Source: an uncultured Chlorobiota bacterium
GTDB taxonomy: Bacteria; Bacteroidota; Bacteroidia; Bacteroidales; JAADGE01
Assembly: GCA_947311255.1 (NCBI GenBank)
Contig: CAMZKL010000028.1
Coordinates: forward strand, 1 to 42,278
Length of the DNA stretch: 42,278 nucleotides
Direction of reading: 5' to 3'
Shown here: in pieces, positions 32,967 to 42,250 of the stretch
Numbering within the stretch: position 1 is the first letter of the stretch
Layout: every line of letters begins with the position of its first letter
Program-made: the position numbers and the translations under genes
The notes under the pieces: generated by a model
What the model saw: only the letters and a program-made list of their open reading frames with translations
Database searches by the model: none
Told to the model about the DNA's origin: nothing

Positions 32967-35837
32967 CTAGTTAAAAATATCCTTTTTACTAATTTCAATA
33001 AGTTTCCCATATTTTGAAAGTTCTTCTTTATTAAAGCGTTTTGCATCTCCAATAATAAAAATATTTAGAGGATGCTTATTTAAATTTTGTTTATAGAAAT
33101 CAGTAATATCAGAAAAATTTATGTTTTTATATTCTTTTATGTAAATTTTTCTTGGGTCATCTTTATATCCTTGTTTTTGCCATTTTGAAACTGAATTTGA
33201 AAGTTGCCTAAAAGATGGCCTGTAAGAATTAACAGATTTTTCTAAAGCATCTTTTATAATATCCAATCGTTGGGGCTTCTCTGGCATATGTGTAACCAAA
33301 TTATTAAACACTTCAATTGCTTCCAAAGTTTTGTCTGCCTGGCAACCAATTGAACCTTTAAAATATGATTTGTACCCAAAAAGTTTAGGGTTAAAATATC
33401 TTGCCCAAGCAGAATATGCTAAAGAACGAAATTCCCTTACCTCTTGAAACACAAGCGAATACATTCCTCCTCCAAAATATTCATTAAATGCTTTTGCTGT
33501 TGGAATATCTTTTTTATCAATTATATCTCCTTCTTGATAAAAAGAAATATTACTTTGAACTAATTTTGGGTCGTCTATCAAATAAATTGTTCTTTCTTTA
33601 AATTCTTTTCTTGCAAAAATATGTGGTGATTTAGTGTCTTTTAAATTATTTTTAATTATTAAATTTTTAAGAATTTTATCTGTAACAAATTTAGAATTTC
33701 TCTTACCTACATAATAAATTTCAGCTTCATAAGAAAAAGCATCATTTAAGTCTGCAATAAGTTCAGAAGATGTAAGTTTTTTAATATCGTCAATTTTAAA
33801 ACGTCTTAAATAATCAGATTTATTACCATAAAGAGCATACTGAAAAAGTGCATCACTAAGATTGTAAGTATCTTTTTTTTCCATCTTTCTACCCATTTTT
33901 TCTTCACGGCTAAGTTTTTTAAGTTGCTTATCATCTGCTTTCATTTTTGTAAGAAGTTCATTTGCAAGTTTTAATGTTGCATCAAAATTTTCTTCTAAAC
34001 CATCTATTGAAATTGTTGTATAATTATCATCAACACTTGCATAAATACTTGCACCATTTTTTTGAAGTTCTTTCTTAAAGTCTGTAAAGTTATGTTTATC
34101 TGTACCCAAATTACTAAAATATGCAATTGCTTGGTCAAGTTTAGGGTTTTCATAAGTTCCTTTTCCAAACTTAATTTTAATACTAAAAATATCGTTAATT
34201 TTGTTTTCAGTATAATAATAATGAACATTTTTTGCAATATCTTCAAAAACTACATCTTTTCCAAAGTCAATAAACATTGGTTTATCTGGTGACACAGGCA
34301 TTTTTTCAATTCTTTTAGCAAAATCTGATTTTTTCTCTCCATTTTTTGGAATAATTGGCTTGTATTTTGGTTTTGCTAGTTTATGTTTTTTTGGAAAACC
34401 TGTTTTTGAATAAAGTGCAATATAATTTTCCCCATAATATTTATTTGCAATTTTTACAATATCATCTTTTGTTAATTTATCAACTTCGGCAGAATATTTA
34501 AGAATTTTATCCCATTTTTCGTTGGTAAGAAAAGCATCCATAATGTAATAGCCTCTCGAATTTGCATCTTCAAGTTTCTTATTAAAATTTTTCTTTAAAT
34601 TAACTTTTACAGCTTTTAACATTTCATCGGAAAATTCTCCATTTTTAACTTTTTCAACTTCTTCCAAAATCATTTTTTCAACTTTTTTTAATGATTGCCC
34701 AATTAATTTTGGCACGAAAAATATAATATTTGAACCTAAGTCGTATTGTTGAAAAGGCATAACTCCTGCCATCATAATTTTATTATCGGTATATAATTTA
34801 TCCAACAATCCTGTTTGTGAAGAGTTTGCTAAAATATTATCAATCACTTCCATAGCAAGTTCATCACTATGTCCTTTGGGTACTGTTCTGAATGCAAGAA
34901 TTCCAACTTTAATTGGTGTGTATCTTTTAGTAATTAGTTTTCTACCATTAATATTTTGTAGCGGATAGTCTTTCATTTTAGGAATTTTTCCTGTTCTCCA
35001 AATTCCAAATTTCTGTTCAATTATGGGTTTAACTTTTTCTTTATCAAAATTTCCGACAAGAATAAGAGCCATATTATTTGCAACATAATAAGTTTGGAAA
35101 TATTCTTTCATTTTTCTTAGAGATGGGTTTTTAAGGTCTTTAACTGTACCAAGAACGGTATTCTCGTATGGATGTCCTTTGTACAAACTTTTGTTTATCT
35201 CTTCAAAAAGTTTCATAAATTGATTATCCATTGACCTGTTTTTTTCTTCATAAACAGTTTCTAGTTCAGACTGAAAAAGTCTGAAAACCGGATGAATAAA
35301 TCTGTCGCTTTGCACTTCGCACCATTTTTCAAATTGGTCGGCAGGGAAATAGTTATGATATGCTATCATGTCTTGTGCAGTAAAAGCGTTTATACCTTTT
35401 CCTCCCATTTTTGTAATTACTTTATCAAATTCGTTAGGAATGGCAAATTGTGCTGCTTTTATTGATAAATCATTAATTTTCAATGATATTTTTTCTCGTT
35501 CTGTAAGATCTTTTGTTGCACGAAGTTTGTCGTACATAATTTCGATGCTATCAAGAAAAACTTTTTCGCTTTTATAGTCAACAGTTCCAAGTTTATCAGT
35601 TCCCTTAAACATAATATGCTCAAAATAATGTGCAATTCCTGTTGCATCATCAGGGTCGCGTTTGCTACCTCCTTTTACTGCAATCATACCAAATACGTTT
35701 GGTTGCGATTTATCGACATTGAGATAAACAGTAAGCCCGTTTTTAAGTTTATATTGTTCAACATCGAGAGGGTTTGACTGTGCAAAAACTAATGAAGTTA
35801 AAAGAACTGCGAAGAAAAGGGATGTTAGTTTTTTCAT
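32967..35837 (-). CDS. M16 family zinc peptidase (insulinase/pitrilysin type), two-domain
   Basis: 956 residues. The signal peptide MKKLTSLFFAVLLTSLVFAQ is followed by an M16 domain with the inverted zinc motif HYFEH (His70, Glu73, His74) and the downstream Glu ligand in ETVYEEKNRS. The second half (from about 530) repeats the M16 fold without HxxEH, as usual for single-chain members. These enzymes degrade short peptides in the periplasm or at the cell surface. The length matches pitrilysin-like proteins. It lies 122 bp downstream of rplT with a strong terminator between, so it has its own promoter; a TATATTTG octamer lies 63 bp upstream. Confidence 0.93.
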   Translation of the reverse strand: MKKLTSLFFAVLLTSLVFAQSNPLDVEQYKLKNGLTVYLNVDKSQPNVFGMIAVKGGSKRDPDDATGIAHYFEHIMFKGTDKLGTVDYKSEKVFLDSIEIMYDKLRATKDLTEREKISLKINDLSIKAAQFAIPNEFDKVITKMGGKGINAFTAQDMIAYHNYFPADQFEKWCEVQSDRFIHPVFRLFQSELETVYEEKNRSMDNQFMKLFEEINKSLYKGHPYENTVLGTVKDLKNPSLRKMKEYFQTYYVANNMALILVGNFDKEKVKPIIEQKFGIWRTGKIPKMKDYPLQNINGRKLITKRYTPIKVGILAFRTVPKGHSDELAMEVIDNILANSSQTGLLDKLYTDNKIMMAGVMPFQQYDLGSNIIFFVPKLIGQSLKKVEKMILEEVEKVKNGEFSDEMLKAVKVNLKKNFNKKLEDANSRGYYIMDAFLTNEKWDKILKYSAEVDKLTKDDIVKIANKYYGENYIALYSKTGFPKKHKLAKPKYKPIIPKNGEKKSDFAKRIEKMPVSPDKPMFIDFGKDVVFEDIAKNVHYYYTENKINDIFSIKIKFGKGTYENPKLDQAIAYFSNLGTDKHNFTDFKKELQKNGASIYASVDDNYTTISIDGLEENFDATLKLANELLTKMKADDKQLKKLSREEKMGRKMEKKDTYNLSDALFQYALYGNKSDYLRRFKIDDIKKLTSSELIADLNDAFSYEAEIYYVGKRNSKFVTDKILKNLIIKNNLKDTKSPHIFARKEFKERTIYLIDDPKLVQSNISFYQEGDIIDKKDIPTAKAFNEYFGGGMYSLVFQEVREFRSLAYSAWARYFNPKLFGYKSYFKGSIGCQADKTLEAIEVFNNLVTHMPEKPQRLDIIKDALEKSVNSYRPSFRQLSNSVSKWQKQGYKDDPRKIYIKEYKNINFSDITDFYKQNLNKHPLNIFIIGDAKRFNKEELSKYGKLIEISKKDIFN

Positions 35838-35899
35838 TTTAATGAATTTTTTAATGGTTTAATATAATGTTATAAAACGTATTTAGTTTTTGTTTGTTA

Positions 35900-35907
35900 C
35901 AAATATA
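35900..35907 (-). promoter_or_regulatory. Putative -7 box of the M16 peptidase gene
   Basis: TATATTTG on the minus strand fits TAnnTTTG, 62 bp before the start codon and just after the rplT terminator. The upstream element would fall inside the terminator stem, so this is tentative. Confidence 0.35.
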
Positions 35908-35910
35908 AAC

Positions 35911-35938
35911 AAAAAAAGTCCGAATAAATTCGGACTTT
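35911..35938 (-). terminator. Intrinsic terminator of the thrS-infC-rpmI-rplT operon
   Basis: AAAGTCCGAA (35915-35924) pairs perfectly with TTCGGACTTT (35929-35938) around TAAA, followed on the minus strand by a run of seven Ts. It lies 21 bp past the rplT stop codon. Confidence 0.88.
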
Positions 35939-35959
35939 AACTTTAAGTTCTTTTTTGAA

Positions 35960-36304
35960 CTATTTTACAGCATCAACAACAGCTTTAAAAGCTTCTGGAT
36001 GGTTCATTGCTAAATCAGCAAGAACTTTTCTGTTGAGTTCAATTCCTTTTTTATGAATTTTTCCCATAAATTCAGAATATGACATATCATATTGTCTTAC
36101 TCCTGCATTAATGCGTTGAATCCATAATGCTCTGAAATTTGCTTTTTTCTTTTTTCTGTCTCTGTAAGCATATGATAATGCTTTTTCGTGTGCATTTTTA
36201 GCAACAGTCCAAACATTTTTTCTTCTTCCGAAGTAACCTTTTGTTTGTTTTAGGACTTTTTTTCTTCTTGCTCTTGATGCAACCTTGTTTGTTGAACGTG
36301 GCAT
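35960..36304 (-). CDS. rplT: 50S ribosomal protein L20
   Basis: 114 residues, the standard length. The basic N-terminus [20 protein letters not shown] is followed by [20 protein letters not shown] and a globular C-terminal half with [20 protein letters not shown]. It binds 23S rRNA early in 50S assembly. L20 in other bacteria also represses its own operon by binding a leader or inter-cistronic RNA; here a 152-bp spacer separates it from rpmI, unusually long for this gene pair. Confidence 0.98.
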   Translation of the reverse strand: MPRSTNKVASRARRKKVLKQTKGYFGRRKNVWTVAKNAHEKALSYAYRDRKKKKANFRALWIQRINAGVRQYDMSYSEFMGKIHKKGIELNRKVLADLAMNHPEAFKAVVDAVK

Positions 36305-36456
36305 ACTTTTTAATTTTTTTTGAATATCGGCGGTTATCTTTAACGCTTAAAGCCTGTATTCAGGTTAATACTTTGTTTGTTTTAGCGGATGTGGTCAAAA
36401 AAAGACTCTTAAATTAACATTCCTACCGGGTTTTTAAACCATTTTTTTGCTTATAT
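36305..36456 (-). promoter_or_regulatory. Long rpmI-rplT spacer, candidate regulatory RNA region
   Basis: 152 bp between two genes that are usually a few tens of bases apart. On the minus strand it contains purine-rich and hairpin-prone stretches (AACCTGAATACAGGCT with a CCTG/CAGG stem, and GGTTTAAAAACC-type pairing near 36430). It might hold an internal promoter or an L20-binding site. No known leader motif was recognised, so this is a suggestion only. Confidence 0.3.
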
Positions 36457-36654
36457 CTATTTTAAAGCTAAAAGTTTTCTTACGTTTTTATCGTCAACTT
36501 TGTGGACAATTGCATCGTAACCTAAATTTCTTTTACGCTTTTTAGATTTCTTAGTCAAAATATGACTTTTGAAAGCATGTTTTCGTTTAATTTTACCGGT
36601 TCCTGTTAATTTGAACCTTTTCTTCGCTCCGCCTTTGGTTTTCATTTTAGGCAT
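36457..36654 (-). CDS. rpmI: 50S ribosomal protein L35
   Basis: 65 residues, normal for bL35. [20 protein letters not shown] at the start and [20 protein letters not shown] in the middle are the family pattern; the product is very basic and binds 23S rRNA. It lies between infC and rplT in the conserved translation operon, 72 bp after infC. Confidence 0.97.
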   Translation of the reverse strand: MPKMKTKGGAKKRFKLTGTGKIKRKHAFKSHILTKKSKKRKRNLGYDAIVHKVDDKNVRKLLALK

Positions 36655-36726
36655 AACTTTCTCCTTTTAAAATTATTAATAAATATATAATAAAAACTTG
36701 CAAAAATGCAAGTTTAAAACTTTGTT

Positions 36727-37278
36727 CTATTTGTTTTTAATTGGTGCAATAAACATTGTCATTCTTTTCCCCTCTAATTTAGGCATTTGCTCAACTTTCC
36801 CAACTTCTTCAAGGGCTTGTGCAAACTCTAAGAGTTTAATCTTTCCTTGATCTTTATAAACAATTGTTCTTCCTCGGAAGAATACAAATACTTTTACTTT
36901 TGCTCCTGCTTCTAAAAATTTCTTAGCATGGTCTAATTTAAAATTAAAATCATGCTCATCAATATTTGGTCCAAAGCGAATTTCTTTAATAACAACTTTT
37001 TGCTGTTTTGATTTCAGCTCTTTTTGTTTCTTTTTTTGTTCAAAGATAAACTTCTGAAAATCAATTACTTTACAAACAGGAGGGTTTGCGTTAGGTGAAA
37101 TTTCAACAAGAGTTAGCCCTTGTTCATCAGCTATTTTCAAAGCTTCCTCCAATGAGAAAATTCCTGTATCAATGTTTTCGCCTACTAACCTTACAGTTTT
37201 TGCACGAATATATTTACCGGTTTTAAACTTATACTTTAAGTTATCTTCTCTTTTTTTATAAACTCTTCTTTTTCTGAT
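36727..37278 (-). CDS. infC: Translation initiation factor IF-3, with an ATC start codon
   Basis: 183 residues starting at ATC (37278-37276), just after an in-frame stop. The frame then reads (M)RKRRVYKKREDN, GKYIRAKTVRLVGENIDTGI, a proper IF-3 N-terminal domain, and goes on to LVEISPNANPPVCKVIDFQK and a C-terminal domain with KEIRFGPNIDEHDFNFKLDH. A TTG start at 37152 would lose 42 residues of the N-domain and is wrong. Rare starts (AUU, AUC, AUA) are a hallmark of infC; IF-3 itself rejects them, so the protein limits its own synthesis. IF-3 keeps 30S subunits apart from 50S and proofreads start codon choice. It lies 49 bp after thrS. Confidence 0.93.
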   Translation of the reverse strand: MRKRRVYKKREDNLKYKFKTGKYIRAKTVRLVGENIDTGIFSLEEALKIADEQGLTLVEISPNANPPVCKVIDFQKFIFEQKKKQKELKSKQQKVVIKEIRFGPNIDEHDFNFKLDHAKKFLEAGAKVKVFVFFRGRTIVYKDQGKIKLLEFAQALEEVGKVEQMPKLEGKRMTMFIAPIKNK

Positions 37279-37327
37279 TGTTCTATTTTTTTAATTAAAC
37301 AAAAAATTTAATTTGCAAAGATAATAT

Positions 37328-39265
37328 TTATTTTAATTCTTCTGCAACTCTATCGTTAATAAATTTTGAAAAATCTTCAATTGACATTGTTCCAATATCT
37401 CCTTCCCCTTGTTTTCTAACAGAAAGTAAGTTATTTTCAACTTCTTTTTCTCCTACAATTAACATAAATGGAATTCTTTTTAACTCATTGTCTCTTATCT
37501 TCTTACCAATTTTTTCATTTCTGTTATCTACGGTAACTCTTACATCTGAAAGGTTTAGTTTTTCCATTACACCTTTTGCGTAATCATTGAATCTTTCACT
37601 GATAGGTAAAATTACTGCTTGCTCAGATGTTAACCAAAGTGGGAATTTTCCTGCTGTATGCTCAATTAAAACAGCAACAAAACGTTCCATTGAACCAAAT
37701 GGTGCTCTATGAATCATAACTGGTCTGTGTTTTTTATCATCACTACCTGTATATTCTAATTCAAAACGTTCGGGTAAATTATAATCAACTTGAATTGTTC
37801 CAAGTTGCCAACTTCTTCCGAGTGCATCTTTTACCATAAAATCTAGTTTAGGTCCATAGAATGCTGCTTCGCCATATTCAACAACTGTTTTTAAGCCTTT
37901 TTCTTCACAAGCTTCAATAATTGCATTTTCAGCTTTTTCCCAATTTTTATCAGATCCAATATATTTACTTTTATCATCTTTATCTCTTAGAGAAATTTGG
38001 GTTGTAAAGTTTTCAAAATCAAGTGTTTTAAAAATATACAAAACAATATCAATCACTTTAATAAATTCTTCTTTTAGTTGATCTGGTCTGCAAAAAATAT
38101 GTGCATCATCCTGGGTAAATCCTCTCACACGTGTAAGTCCATGTAATTCACCACTTTGCTCGTACCTGTAAACAGTTCCAAATTCTGCAAATCTTATTGG
38201 TAAATCTTTATATGAATATGGTTTTGCTTTATAAATTTCGCAATGATGGGGACAATTCATAGGTTTCAAAAGAAATTCTTCATCATCTGATGGTGTTTTT
38301 ATCGGTTGAAATGAATCTGCTCCGTATTTTGCATAATGTCCTGATGTTACATAAAGTTCTTTCTGTCCAATATGAGGAGTAATTACGGGTTCATAACCAT
38401 ATTCTGTTTGAACTTTCTTTAAGAAATTTTCTAAGCGTTCTCTTAATTTTGCACCTTTGGGTAACCAAAGAGGAAGCCCCTGCCCTACTCTGCTTGAGAA
38501 TGTAAATAATTCAAGTTCTTTTCCTAACTTTCTATGGTCCCGTTTTTTTGCTTCTTCAAGCAAAACAAGATATTCAGTTAAAAGTTTTTGTTTTGGAAAA
38601 CTTACTCCATATATTCTTGTTAGTTGTTTGTTTTTTTCGTCTCCTTTCCAATATGCTCCGGCAATGCTCATTATTTTCATTGCTTTTATGTAACCGGTAT
38701 TAGGCAAATGAGGTCCTCTGCATAAATCGGTAAAATTTCCTTGTTCATAAAAAGTTATTGTACCATCTTCTAGTCCACTAATTAAATCAACTTTATATTC
38801 ATCTCCTTTTTCCGTATAATATTTTAATGCCTCATCCTTACTCATATCTTTTCGGATGTACTCATTTTTTTGTTGAGCAAGCTCTAGCATCTTTTTTTCA
38901 ATCTTTGGAAAATCTTTGTCTGAAATTGTTTTTCCTTCCGGAAGGTCAACATCATAGTAAAAGCCATTACTTACCGAGGGCCCTACCCATAACTTAATGC
39001 CTGGATATAAGGTTTCAAGTGCCTCTGCCATAAGATGTGCAGAAGAGTGCCAAAATGCATCTTTTCCTTGTTCAGAGTCAAATTTATAAATTGCAAAATT
39101 GGCATCTTCATTAATCGGTCTTGTTAAATCATAAGTTTTACCATTTACACCAACTGCAACTGCTTCTTTTGCAAGACGATTGCTAATTCCTTTTGCTATT
39201 TCTAAGCCTGTTATTCCTTTTTCAAATTTCTTTTCTGTTTTATCCGGGAATGTTATTTTTATCAT
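37328..39265 (-). CDS. thrS: Threonyl-tRNA synthetase
   Basis: 645 residues in the full bacterial layout: a TGS domain (1-60), an editing/SAD domain with HSSAH (about 93-97) and [11 protein letters not shown], a class II catalytic core and a C-terminal anticodon-binding domain. Zinc-site and core blocks include [25 protein letters not shown], the motif 2 loop [20 protein letters not shown], and [12 protein letters not shown] in motif 3. It charges tRNA-Thr. It heads the thrS-infC-rpmI-rplT operon. A short inverted repeat (39282-39306) lies in its leader, but no T-box was seen, nor is one expected in this phylum. Confidence 0.98.
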   Translation of the reverse strand: MIKITFPDKTEKKFEKGITGLEIAKGISNRLAKEAVAVGVNGKTYDLTRPINEDANFAIYKFDSEQGKDAFWHSSAHLMAEALETLYPGIKLWVGPSVSNGFYYDVDLPEGKTISDKDFPKIEKKMLELAQQKNEYIRKDMSKDEALKYYTEKGDEYKVDLISGLEDGTITFYEQGNFTDLCRGPHLPNTGYIKAMKIMSIAGAYWKGDEKNKQLTRIYGVSFPKQKLLTEYLVLLEEAKKRDHRKLGKELELFTFSSRVGQGLPLWLPKGAKLRERLENFLKKVQTEYGYEPVITPHIGQKELYVTSGHYAKYGADSFQPIKTPSDDEEFLLKPMNCPHHCEIYKAKPYSYKDLPIRFAEFGTVYRYEQSGELHGLTRVRGFTQDDAHIFCRPDQLKEEFIKVIDIVLYIFKTLDFENFTTQISLRDKDDKSKYIGSDKNWEKAENAIIEACEEKGLKTVVEYGEAAFYGPKLDFMVKDALGRSWQLGTIQVDYNLPERFELEYTGSDDKKHRPVMIHRAPFGSMERFVAVLIEHTAGKFPLWLTSEQAVILPISERFNDYAKGVMEKLNLSDVRVTVDNRNEKIGKKIRDNELKRIPFMLIVGEKEVENNLLSVRKQGEGDIGTMSIEDFSKFINDRVAEELK

Positions 39266-39390
39266 AATCTTTTATTTTTTTAATACACAAATACAAAATG
39301 TGTATTTAATTAAGTTCGCAAAGATAGTATTGAAATTTTAATTAGGAAATTTTAAACATATAAGAAATATTCATTATAACCCATATTATT

Positions 39391-39945
39391 ATGCTACACA
39401 TAGGTAAATCAATTGTTTTTCTGAAAGAAAGAGTAAATAAAATAGGTAAAATAGGTATTATTTTAGCATTAATAGCAATTCCTCTTTTATCTTATCAAAA
39501 TCCTGAAAGTATAAATTCCGGGTACTTATGGCTGTTATATGCCTTAGTTGTGTTTTTTGCTTGGGGTTTACAGGCATTTTTCATGAAATCTGCAAATGAA
39601 TTTATGTCAACAGAAAGTATATTCTTTTATATGACAATAACAGGCATAATCCTTACTCCAATTGCAATTTATATGACCGATTTTTCACAAGACATAAACT
39701 ATGGTATTTCAGGAATGTGGTCATCCTTTTTAATACAAATTTTGAACTCAGTTGGAGCATTAACAATTGTTTTTGCTTTTAGATATGGTAAAGCAATGAT
39801 TGTTAGCCCTTTAACAAATGCCGGAGCACCTGTTGTAACAATAATACTTTCATTAATTATATATATGACTATTCCTTCAAACATAGTTATTGCAGGCATG
39901 ATATTAGCAATAATATCAACATTCCTGTTAGCAAAAGAAGATTAA
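39391..39945 (+). CDS. Half-size EamA/DMT-type transporter, probably 5'-truncated
   Basis: 184 residues with about six membrane helices. The start, LHIGKSIVFLKERVNKIGKI then GIILALIAIPLLS, corresponds to the end of the first EamA repeat in normal ten-helix drug/metabolite transporters. It is followed by one complete second repeat (GYLWLLYALVVFFAWGLQAF to IAGMILAIISTFLLAKED). The N-terminal half is missing, and the 125 bp upstream, shared with the divergent thrS promoter, do not encode it. Either a remnant of a deleted gene or a genuine half-size, dimer-forming transporter. It lies 33 bp before the GH36-like gene, so the two could form a unit for sugar use. Confidence 0.7.
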   Translation: MLHIGKSIVFLKERVNKIGKIGIILALIAIPLLSYQNPESINSGYLWLLYALVVFFAWGLQAFFMKSANEFMSTESIFFYMTITGIILTPIAIYMTDFSQDINYGISGMWSSFLIQILNSVGALTIVFAFRYGKAMIVSPLTNAGAPVVTIILSLIIYMTIPSNIVIAGMILAIISTFLLAKED

Positions 39946-39978
39946 AGTAAATTTAAATTAAACAGTAAAAAAAGGTAT

Positions 39979-42084
39979 ATGTATTTTAAAAATTTAACCA
40001 TATCATTTTTTGTATTTGCAAATATTATGTTCATTTCTTGCAATAATTCTAATAAATCCAGTATTATTATAGAAAACAACAATTTAAAAATTGAATTTAA
40101 CAACCTATTACATTCAAAAATATCTGTCCCTTATGATATTGAAAATGAAATAAGTAATAACTATACTGCATCTGAATTTATCGAAGTTAAACAATCACTT
40201 ATACAAGATTTCAAAATTACGGATAATTCTGAAAAAGATTTTTCAGATAAAATTGGAAAAGGGAAGATTACAACTTTAAAAGGAATTTTTGAGAAAAATA
40301 ATATTAAAATTGAAAAAATCATTGAATTAAAAACATATAAGAATTTTGATAATGAAATTTTCATAAAAGTTTATTATGTAAATAAAAATACTGATACTAT
40401 CTCTGTTAATAAATGGGTAAATAATTCGTACCAAATTAACAGAAGAAAAAGTGATACAATTTTTTGGTCTTTTCAAGGAAGCTCTTCTTTCAAACGTGCA
40501 GATTGGATTTTGCCTTTAAATGCAAAATTTTATCAAAAAAATTATATGGGAATGAATAATTCTGACTATGGAGGAGGCATTCCGGTTCTAGATATTTGGC
40601 GTTCAGATGTTGGAATAGCAATAGGACATACAGAACTCGTCCCAAAACTCAACTCTCTCCCTGTAAAAACTAACAAAACAGGAAAAATTGCAGAAATTAG
40701 TTTAGAGTTTGACTATAATCAAAATAGCCCTAAATTAGGGTATAACGATACACTTTCAACATTTGAAACTTTTGTTATGTCTCATAAGGGAGATTGCTAT
40801 AGTCCTCTAAAACAGTTCTCACAATATATGCGAGCAAAAGGAATAATATTTATAAATCCGGAGCCTAGTGCATATGAGCCAATTTGGTGTGCTTGGGGAT
40901 ACGAACGTGAATTTACTTTAAAAGAAATAATAACTACCTTACCAAAAGTAAAAGAACTTGGCATTAAATGGGCAGTTCTTGATGATGGTTATCAAATTGC
41001 AGAAGGAGATTGGAATGTTAATAAAGATAAATTTCCAAAAGGAGATTCTCAAATGAAAGATCTAGTTAATAAAATCCATTCATACGGATTAAAGGCAAAA
41101 ATTTGGTGGGCACCCCTTGCAGCAGATCCATGTACTGATTTTGTTAAAGACCACAAGGACGCAATAATAACAAATGAAGAAGAAGTTCCAAGATTTATAA
41201 CTTGGTGGGATTCATACTATATGTCATCTGCAGATAGTGCAACAATTAAACACACCCATAGTGTTTTGGATATGTTTATTGACCAATGGGGTTTTGACGG
41301 TTTAAAAATGGACGGGCAACACATGAATGCTGCACCAAAAAATCAAAATTGGGCACAAAAAGGGACTATCCCAATTGACGCTGTTGAAAAAGTTCCTGCT
41401 TTCTTCAAAAATATTTATGAATATTCCACTAAAAAAGATAGTGATATTGTAATTGAAAACTGCCCTTGCGGATGTTGTATGTCTTTTTATAATATGCCAT
41501 ACATGAACCAAGCTGTTAGTTCAGACCCAACAAGTAGTTGGCAAATAAGGCTAAAAGGGAAAGTTTACAAAGCAATAATAGGAAAAACTGCGTATTATGG
41601 AGACCATGTTGAACTTTCTGATAATGGAAATGATTTTGCAAGTTCATTTGGCATAGGTGCTGTATTAGGAACTAAATTTACATACCCAAAAGACAACCCA
41701 AACGCTGAAACATCTTATCTATTAACACCTGAAAAAGAAATTATTTGGAAAAAATGGTTTAAACTTTATAATGAAAAGATGCTTTCAAAAGAAGATTACC
41801 TTGGAAACTTATATGATATTGGTTTTGATAAACCCGAAGCACATGTTATAAAAAAAGGAGATACTTTATACTATGCTTTTTATGCAGATAAATGGGATGG
41901 AGATATTGAACTTAAAGGACTAAAAAAAGGCAATTATCTTGTAAATGATTACTTTATTGGCAAAAATATAGGAACAATTAGTTCAGACAATCCAAAAATT
42001 AACACAAGTTTTAATAAATTTTTATTAATTGAAGTTTATGAAAACACACATGGCAAAAATTTTAAAACCAAAAGACATGACTAA
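39979..42084 (+). CDS. Glycoside hydrolase family 36-like (alpha-galactosidase-like) lipoprotein
   Basis: 701 residues. A lipoprotein signal ends at Cys21 (MFISC). The N-terminal ~290 residues form a beta-rich domain, then comes a TIM barrel with VLDDGYQIAEGDWNVNKDKF, GLKAKIWWAPLAADP, the probable nucleophile Asp445 in LKMDGQHMN and the probable acid/base Asp516 in SSDPTSSWQIR, then a C-terminal beta domain. This order fits clan GH-D melibiases, which release alpha-galactose from oligosaccharides or glycans. CPCGCC at about 494-499 near the active site recalls the Cys-rich loop seen in GH36. As a lipoprotein it probably acts in the periplasm or at the cell surface. Substrate uncertain. Confidence 0.85.
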   Translation: MYFKNLTISFFVFANIMFISCNNSNKSSIIIENNNLKIEFNNLLHSKISVPYDIENEISNNYTASEFIEVKQSLIQDFKITDNSEKDFSDKIGKGKITTLKGIFEKNNIKIEKIIELKTYKNFDNEIFIKVYYVNKNTDTISVNKWVNNSYQINRRKSDTIFWSFQGSSSFKRADWILPLNAKFYQKNYMGMNNSDYGGGIPVLDIWRSDVGIAIGHTELVPKLNSLPVKTNKTGKIAEISLEFDYNQNSPKLGYNDTLSTFETFVMSHKGDCYSPLKQFSQYMRAKGIIFINPEPSAYEPIWCAWGYEREFTLKEIITTLPKVKELGIKWAVLDDGYQIAEGDWNVNKDKFPKGDSQMKDLVNKIHSYGLKAKIWWAPLAADPCTDFVKDHKDAIITNEEEVPRFITWWDSYYMSSADSATIKHTHSVLDMFIDQWGFDGLKMDGQHMNAAPKNQNWAQKGTIPIDAVEKVPAFFKNIYEYSTKKDSDIVIENCPCGCCMSFYNMPYMNQAVSSDPTSSWQIRLKGKVYKAIIGKTAYYGDHVELSDNGNDFASSFGIGAVLGTKFTYPKDNPNAETSYLLTPEKEIIWKKWFKLYNEKMLSKEDYLGNLYDIGFDKPEAHVIKKGDTLYYAFYADKWDGDIELKGLKKGNYLVNDYFIGKNIGTISSDNPKINTSFNKFLLIEVYENTHGKNFKTKRHD

Positions 42085-42216
42085 AAAATGAGTTTTCCAA
42101 GTACATCTTAATAAATGCAAGTTAACTTTTAACTTTTAAACACTTAAAAAACCCATTATAAACACCTAACAACCAAGGGATAGACTAATGCATTTCCATA
42201 ATTAAAATAGAATAAA

Positions 42217-42250
42217 AAAGGCTCACATGCGGGTGTCCTATGTGACCTTT
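42217..42250. terminator. Hairpin downstream of the GH36-like gene
   Basis: AAAGGCTCACAT (42217-42228) pairs with ATGTGACCTTT (42240-42250) with a single bulged C around an 11-base loop. It lies 133 bp past the stop codon and has no proper T-tract, so it may be a weak terminator or part of a feature continuing beyond the window. Confidence 0.3.

Noticed and set aside
39282-39306. AATACAC/GTGTATT inverted repeat in the thrS leader as an attenuator
   Set aside because: Seven-base AT-rich stem with no T-tract and no T-box features; probably promoter-region coincidence.
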